Shown: positions 59,426-64,000 of the stretch, one piece after another | Layout of the letters: each line of letters starts with the position of its first letter | Position numbering within the stretch: position 1 is the first letter of the stretch | Assembly (NCBI RefSeq): GCF_003731765.1 | Contig: NZ_MOAL01000004.1 | Coordinates: 310,001 to 374,000, forward strand | Origin: Pseudomonas chlororaphis | Lineage (GTDB): Bacteria; Pseudomonadota; Gammaproteobacteria; Pseudomonadales; Pseudomonadaceae | Reading direction: 5' to 3' | DNA length: 64,000 nucleotides | The notes under the pieces: generated by a model | Databases searched by the model: none | What the model saw: only the letters and a program-made list of their open reading frames with translations | Told to the model about the DNA's origin: nothing | Position numbers and translations under genes: made by a program

Positions 59426-59462
59426 TTCGCCGGCAAGCCGGCTCCTACAGGTAGGAGCCGGC
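59426..59462. repeat. REP pair, second copy incomplete
   Basis: A full REP (59426-59448) and the start of an inverted copy (GTAGGAGCCGGC, 59451-59462) which then diverges, between xdhB and xdhC within an operon. Confidence 0.75.
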
Positions 59463-59470
59463 GATAGCCG

Positions 59471-61870
59471 TTACAGCGAAGCCAGCTCGACTTGCGTATC
59501 TGCAACCTTGGCCACCTGCAGGCGGCGCATCTGCTCACAGCCCCACAACACCCGTTCCGGTGTCGCCGGTGCATCGATCTGTGGTTGATGTCGGTAGTCG
59601 CCCAGGCTGGCCACCGCGTCCTTGATCGCACACCAGGCGGCGATGCCGAGCATAAAGGGCGGCTCACCCACGGCCTTGGAATGGAACACCGTGTCTTCCG
59701 GGTTCTTGCGGTTTTCCACCAGCTTGACGCGCAGGTCCAGGGGCATGTCCGCCACGGCCGGGATTTTGTAGCTGGCCGGACCGTTGGTCATCAGCTTGCC
59801 CTTGGCGTTCCACACCAGCTCTTCGGTGGTCAGCCAGCCCATGCCCTGGATAAACCCGCCCTCTACCTGGCCGATGTCGATGGCCGGGTTCAGCGAGGCG
59901 CCGACGTCATGCAGGATGTCGGTGCGGAGCATTTTGTATTCGCCGGTCAGGGTGTCGACGACGACCTCGGCACAGGCTGCGCCGTAGGCGAAGTAGTAGA
60001 ACGGCCGACCACGGGCCTGGGAGCGGTCGTAGTAGATTTTCGGGGTTTTGTAGAAGCCGGTGCTGGACAGCGACACCTGGGCGAAATACGCCTGCTGGAT
60101 CAGCGCCTCGAAGGTCAGGATCTGCTCGCGCACCCGCACATGGCCGTTGTGGAATTCGACGTCTGCCTCGCTGACGTCGTATTTGCGCGCGGCAAATTCC
60201 ACCAGGCGCTGCTTGATGATTTCGGCAGCATTCTGCGCGGCCTTGCCGTTCAGGTCGGCACCGCTGGACGCCGCCGTAGGCGAGGTGTTGGGCACCTTGT
60301 CGGTGTTGGTGGCGGTGATCTGCACCCGCTCGATATCCACCTGGAACACCTCGGCCACCACCTGCGCGACCTTGACGTTCAGGCCCTGGCCCATCTCGGT
60401 GCCGCCGTGGTTCAGGTGGATGCTGCCGTCGGTGTAGATGTGGATCAGCGCCCCGGCCTGGTTGAGGAAGCTGGCGGTGAAGGAAATCCCGAACTTGACC
60501 GGCGTCAGCGCCAGGCCTTTTTTCAGGATCGGGCTGTGGGCGTTGTACAGGCGGATCGCCTCTCGGCGTTCGGCGTACTGGCTGCTGGCCTCCAGCTCGG
60601 CGGTCATTTCCTCGAGCATGTTGTGCTCCACCGTCTGGTAGTAGTGGGTAACGTTGCGCTCGGTCTTGCCGTAGTAGTTGGCCTTGCGCACCGCCAGTGG
60701 GTCGAGGTGCAGATGCCGGGCGATGGCGTCCATGACTTCCTCGATGGCGACCATGCCCTGGGGCCCGCCGAAGCCGCGATAGGCGGTGTTGGATGCGGTG
60801 TTGGTCTTGCAGCGATGGCCGTTGATGGTGGCGTCGCCCAGGTAGTAGGCGTTGTCGGCGTGAAACATCGCCCGGTCGACGATGGAGGCCGACAGGTCCG
60901 GCGAGCACCCACAGTTGCCGGCCAGTTCCAGCTGGATCCCGTGCAGGCGCCCGTTGCTGTCGAAGCCCACGTCGTACTCGATGTAGAAGGGGTGGCGCTT
61001 GCCGGTCATCAGCATGTCTTCGACCCGCGGCAGGCGCATTTTGGTCGGTTGGCCGGTGAGGCGGGCAATCACCGCGCACAGGCAGGCCGGGCTGGCGGCC
61101 TGGGTTTCCTTGCCGCCGAAACCGCCGCCCATGCGCCGCATGTCGACCACGATTTTGTTCATCGACACGTCCAGCACTTCCGCCACCAGCTTCTGCACTT
61201 CGGTGGGGTTCTGGGTCGAGCAGTAGACGATCATGCCCCCGTCTTCGGTGGGCATCACCGAGGAGATCTGCGTCTCCAGGTAGAAGTGCTCCTGGCCGCC
61301 GATGTGCAGCGTGCCCTGGAGGCGGTGTGCAGCGTTGGCCAGGGCGTTGGTGGAGTCGCCGCGCTGGTGGGTGTGGCTGTCGAGCACGAAGTGGCGCTTG
61401 CGCAGCGCTTCGACCACATCCAGCACGGGCTCCAGGTCTTCGTATTCGATGACCGCGGCCATGGCGGCCTGGCGTGCGGTGTCCAGGTCCCTGGCGGCGA
61501 CGGCCAGCACCGGTTGGCCGACGAACTGCACCGTGTCGATGGCCAGCAGCGGGTCGCCGGGCAACAGCGGGCCGATGTCCTTCAGGCCGGGAATGTCCTC
61601 GTGGGTGATGACGATACGCACACCGTCGAAGGCGTAGCAGGGCGCGGTGTCGATGCTGAGGATTTTCGCGTGGGCCCGGTCCGACAAGCGCGCATACACG
61701 TGCAACTGGTTGGGGAATTCCAGGCGGTCATCGATGTACACCGCTTCGCCGGACACGTGTTTGTCGGCGCTGTCGTGCTTGACGCTGCGGCCCACGCCGG
61801 TGGTCAGGTCCTGGTGAAACAGCGCGGTCAGCTCGGCCTGGGTCTTTTCGACCTTGTGATGATTAGACAT
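59471..61870 (-). CDS. xdhB: xanthine dehydrogenase, molybdopterin-binding subunit
   Basis: 799 residues. The large subunit carrying the molybdenum site. Segments seen: SGEAVYIDD, GGGFGGKE (248-255), YRGFGGPQGM and the C-terminal KAVGEPPFMLG with the Glu that acts as base in this family. Its ATG overlaps the end of xdhA by 8 bases, so translation is coupled. Oxidises xanthine to urate (and hypoxanthine to xanthine) in purine breakdown. Confidence 0.95.
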   Translation of the reverse strand: MSNHHKVEKTQAELTALFHQDLTTGVGRSVKHDSADKHVSGEAVYIDDRLEFPNQLHVYARLSDRAHAKILSIDTAPCYAFDGVRIVITHEDIPGLKDIGPLLPGDPLLAIDTVQFVGQPVLAVAARDLDTARQAAMAAVIEYEDLEPVLDVVEALRKRHFVLDSHTHQRGDSTNALANAAHRLQGTLHIGGQEHFYLETQISSVMPTEDGGMIVYCSTQNPTEVQKLVAEVLDVSMNKIVVDMRRMGGGFGGKETQAASPACLCAVIARLTGQPTKMRLPRVEDMLMTGKRHPFYIEYDVGFDSNGRLHGIQLELAGNCGCSPDLSASIVDRAMFHADNAYYLGDATINGHRCKTNTASNTAYRGFGGPQGMVAIEEVMDAIARHLHLDPLAVRKANYYGKTERNVTHYYQTVEHNMLEEMTAELEASSQYAERREAIRLYNAHSPILKKGLALTPVKFGISFTASFLNQAGALIHIYTDGSIHLNHGGTEMGQGLNVKVAQVVAEVFQVDIERVQITATNTDKVPNTSPTAASSGADLNGKAAQNAAEIIKQRLVEFAARKYDVSEADVEFHNGHVRVREQILTFEALIQQAYFAQVSLSSTGFYKTPKIYYDRSQARGRPFYYFAYGAACAEVVVDTLTGEYKMLRTDILHDVGASLNPAIDIGQVEGGFIQGMGWLTTEELVWNAKGKLMTNGPASYKIPAVADMPLDLRVKLVENRKNPEDTVFHSKAVGEPPFMLGIAAWCAIKDAVASLGDYRHQPQIDAPATPERVLWGCEQMRRLQVAKVADTQVELASL

Positions 61871-63317
61871 AAGCGGTCACCCGGGTCTCGATGTGCGGAG
61901 TCTGCAGTTCGATGAAATATTTGCGCAGCAGGTTCTGGGCGCTGAGCAGGCGGTATTCCTTGCTGGCGCGGAAGTCCGACAGCGGTGTGAAGTCCTCGGC
62001 CAGGGCGGCACAGGCACGCTCCACCGTGGCGTGGTTCCAGGGCGCGCCACGCAGCACGGCTTCGCAGGCCTGGGCACGCTTGGGGGTGGCCGCCATGCCG
62101 CCGAACGCCACCCGGGCATCGGCGATCACGCCGTCTTCGAGGCGCAGGTTAAAGGCTGCGCAGACCGCTGAAATATCATCATCCAGGCGCTTGGACACTT
62201 TGTAGGCGCGGAACAGCTGCTCGGCGCTGGCCCGGGGCACGATGATCTTCTCGATAAACTCGCTGTCTTGGCGCGCGGTCACCCGGTAGTCGATGAAATA
62301 GTCTTCCAGGGCCAGGGTGCGGCGGGTCTCGCCCTTGCACAGGACGATCTGCGCGCCGAGGGCGATCAGCAGGGGCGGCGAGTCACCGATGGGGGACGCG
62401 TTGCCGATATTGCCGCCCAGGGTGCCCTGGTTGCGGATTTGCAGCGAGGCAAAGCGTTGCAGCAGTTCGCCGAAGTCCGGGTACTCGGCCTTGAGGGCTT
62501 CGTAGCAGTCGGACAGGGCCGTGGCGGCGCCGATTTCCAGGCGGTCGTCAAAGCGTTCGACGCGCTTCATTTCTTCGATATTACCGACGTAGATCATCAC
62601 CGGCAGGGTGCGGTGGAACTGGGTGACTTCCAGGGCCAGGTCGGTGCCGCCGGCCAGCAGGCGGGCTTGGGGGTAGGCGTCATACAGGTCGGCCAGGTCG
62701 GCCACGGTCAGCGGCACCAGGCAGCGCTTGTCGCCGCTGTTGAGCTCGCCGGTATCCTTGGGCGCGATGGCTTTGAGGCGGGCGATGGTCTGGGCTTCGC
62801 GGGCGTCGAACTGGTCCGGTTGCCGGCCGCAGCAGGCCTGCTCGGCGGCGTCGAGAATCGGCCGGTAGCCCGTACAACGGCAGAGGTTGCCGGCCAGGGC
62901 CTCGTGGGCTTTGTGGCGGTCCGGGGCCTCGCTGTTTTTCTGCAGGGCGAACAGCGACATGACAAAGCCCGGGGTGCAGAAGCCGCACTGCGAGCCGTGG
63001 CACTCCACCATGGCCTGCTGCACGCTGTGCAGTTGGCCCTGGTGCTTGAGGTCTTCGACACTGATCAGTTGCTTGCCATGCAAGGCCGAGACAAAGGTCA
63101 GGCATGAGTTGAGGCTGCGGTAGCGGATGTGCTCGGCGCCGTCGGCGTCCGTTTGCAGTTCGCCCACCACCACGGTGCAGGCGCCACAGTCACCGCTGGC
63201 GCAGCCTTCTTTGGTGCCGGATTTTCCCAAGTGCTCGCGCAGGTAATTGAGCACGGTCAGGTTGGGGTCCAGGGCGTGCTCGCTACGGAGTTCCTGGTTG
63301 AGTAAAAACTGGATCAC
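61863..63317 (-). CDS. xdhA: xanthine dehydrogenase, FeS/FAD subunit
   Basis: 484 residues with a GTG start (GAGG six bases upstream). The [2Fe-2S] domain has Cys39, Cys44 and Cys47 in EGCASGDCGACTVV, then the second cluster in QCGFCTPGFVMSL and NLCRCTGYRPIL. The FAD-binding half includes LLAGGTDLALEVTQFHRTLPVMIYV and TLGGNIGNASPIGDSPPLLIALGA. First gene of the xdhABC operon, with a candidate sigma-54 promoter at 63482-63498 and tandem dyads at 63368-63418. Confidence 0.95.
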   Translation of the reverse strand: MIQFLLNQELRSEHALDPNLTVLNYLREHLGKSGTKEGCASGDCGACTVVVGELQTDADGAEHIRYRSLNSCLTFVSALHGKQLISVEDLKHQGQLHSVQQAMVECHGSQCGFCTPGFVMSLFALQKNSEAPDRHKAHEALAGNLCRCTGYRPILDAAEQACCGRQPDQFDAREAQTIARLKAIAPKDTGELNSGDKRCLVPLTVADLADLYDAYPQARLLAGGTDLALEVTQFHRTLPVMIYVGNIEEMKRVERFDDRLEIGAATALSDCYEALKAEYPDFGELLQRFASLQIRNQGTLGGNIGNASPIGDSPPLLIALGAQIVLCKGETRRTLALEDYFIDYRVTARQDSEFIEKIIVPRASAEQLFRAYKVSKRLDDDISAVCAAFNLRLEDGVIADARVAFGGMAATPKRAQACEAVLRGAPWNHATVERACAALAEDFTPLSDFRASKEYRLLSAQNLLRKYFIELQTPHIETRVTAYV

Positions 63318-63367
63318 GGAAGGCCTCGCAGACTCATTATTGTTGTTAACCGACTGGAGCCGAATTT

Positions 63368-63418
63368 AGTCAGGTCTGACTTTTCGGTCAATTGTTTTCT
63401 GACTCAAAGGTCAGGAAA
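63368..63418. promoter_or_regulatory. tandem dyads in the xdhA leader region
   Basis: Site 1, AGTCAGGTCTGACT (63368-63381), is a perfect 14-bp palindrome. Site 2, TTTTCTGACTCAAAGGTCAG (63395 onward) continuing GAAA, is an imperfect dyad with the same CTGAC/GTCAG arms. Centres are 32 bases apart, close to three helical turns. Likely binding site of the divergent GntR protein (63585). Confidence 0.55.
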
Positions 63419-63481
63419 TTTGATTTTGTCGGTCAACGGTTCCATGCAAAGAGTATTGACCCTCTCGGGATGGAATGTTTT

Positions 63482-63498
63482 TGCTTATTCCATGCCAA
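63482..63498 (-). promoter_or_regulatory. candidate sigma-54 promoter of xdhA
   Basis: TTGGCATGGAATAAGCA on the minus strand: GG (63495-63496) and GC (63483-63484) are 10 bases apart. The -24 box is perfect; the -12 box has AAGCA instead of TTGCA. The predicted start is near 63471. Confidence 0.45.
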
Positions 63499-63584
63499 TT
63501 TACGCGCTTCGGGCACTCCGCCATCAGGTATCAATTGCGCTACACTGCGCCGCTTGTGTTGATCGAAGATTTTCAAGGAAAACC

Positions 63585-64000
63585 ATGACGTTCAAGGCGC
63601 CGGACAGTCTCGCCGAGCAAATTGCCCACCACCTCGCCGAACGTATCATTCGTGGCGATCTCAAGCCCGGGGAGCGCATCCAGGAACAGAAGGTCACCTT
63701 GGCGCTCAATGTCAGCCGCGGCTCGGTGCGTGAAGCCTTGCTGATCCTCGAGCGCCGCCATCTGATCGCCATCCTGCCGCGCCGTGGCGCCCACGTGACC
63801 GAGCTCACCGAGCACAAGGTGCGCAGCCTGTGCGCGCTGATGAGCGAGCTGTACATCCTGCTGGGCAATTCGGTGGCCAGCGGTTGGGTGCAGCAGGCGG
63901 ACATGACGCCGTTCCTGCAGATCCAGCAGCGCCTGATCGCGGCCTACGAGCGCCAGGATATCCGGGTGTTCGTCGAAGACAGCTTCAACGTCATGCGCGC
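63585..64000 (+). CDS. GntR-family regulator, cut by the window edge
   Basis: Only the first 138 codons are present. AAGGAAAACC precedes the ATG. The winged helix is LAEQIAHHLAERIIRGDLKPGERIQEQKVTLALNVSRGSVREALLILERRHLIAILPRRGAHVTELTEHKVRS, followed by the start of an FCD domain. It is divergent from xdhA, with operator-like dyads between them, and so is the probable regulator of xanthine dehydrogenase expression. Its end and any downstream genes are outside the window. Confidence 0.88.
   Translation, partial: MTFKAPDSLAEQIAHHLAERIIRGDLKPGERIQEQKVTLALNVSRGSVREALLILERRHLIAILPRRGAHVTELTEHKVRSLCALMSELYILLGNSVASGWVQQADMTPFLQIQQRLIAAYERQDIRVFVEDSFNVMR

Noticed and set aside
57596..59467. 623-codon plus-strand frame antisense to guaD and xdhC
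   Set aside because: Crosses two real genes in reverse and has no domain character.
59492..61915. 807-codon plus-strand frame antisense to xdhB
   Set aside because: Shadow of xdhB; the real protein has intact molybdopterin motifs.
1..64000. CRISPR arrays, rRNA genes, insertion sequences
   Set aside because: No regularly spaced direct repeats, no rRNA sequence and no transposase frame were found on reading both strands.

Overview
The window is a piece of a Pseudomonas chromosome, most likely of the P. fluorescens group. Codon use is GC-rich throughout. From thrH/cysH to nasS the gene order follows, with insertions, what I remember of the P. aeruginosa region cysH - thrH - pabB - (retropepsin / 7TM transglutaminase-like / ATP-grasp) - ppsR - ppsA - rraA - cmaX - crfX - cmpX - sigX - oprF - cobA - kinase - nasA - nasT - nasS. 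REP/REPIN palindromes typical of the fluorescens group lie in several gaps. All identities come from reading the sequence and memory; no database search was run.

Layout. 1-3,355: AT-richer, decayed phage-like DNA ending at the 3' end of tRNA-Ser(GGA): a spike gene, a frameshifted hub gene, two small genes (one broken) and a 33-residue peptide gene with a good ribosome binding site. 3,765-8,085: crotonase-like enzyme, glycine-zipper protein, small acidic protein, HAD phosphatase, divergent SDR/LysR pair. 8,116-10,448: racemase-superfamily enzyme and an NCS1 permease with a candidate sigma-54 promoter and a palindromic operator. 10,951-17,089: cysH, thrH, pabB and a three-gene peptide-ligase/protease system. 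17,361-25,758: complete 2-methylcitrate (propionate) operon with its GntR regulator and two in-phase operators. 25,814-28,264: EamA exporter and MocR-type regulator. 28,303-37,356: ppsR/ppsA, hydrolase, rraA and the envelope block cmaX-crfX-cmpX-sigX-oprF. 37,451-43,422: nitrate-assimilation block (cobA, phosphatase-kinase, nasA, nasT, nasS). 43,669-52,481: pyrD, rmf, rlmKL, a CHASE-PAS-GGDEF cyclase, dacB, yggL. 52,647-64,000: purine catabolism (BenE-like transporter, two GntR and one LysR regulators, Tsx-like porin, guanine deaminase, XdhC/B/A).

The strongest observation is regulatory RNA. Upstream of cobA, nasA and nasS, on the minus strand, the same three parts recur in order: a GG-N10-GC (sigma-54) promoter, two hairpins whose hexanucleotide loops both have A at position 1 and G at position 4, and an intrinsic terminator overlapping the second hairpin. 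This is the layout expected for antitermination by an ANTAR protein, and the window encodes one (NasT). The nirB, nirD and nasC genes that sit between the kinase and cobA in P. aeruginosa are absent here, yet cobA keeps its own promoter and leader.

Other points: a racemase-superfamily enzyme with Gly at the first catalytic Cys position; tandem in-phase dyads before prpR and xdhA; a shared TTGTRTACAR motif before the NCS1, GntR and LysR genes; a glycine-zipper protein built from a 48-residue tandem duplication.
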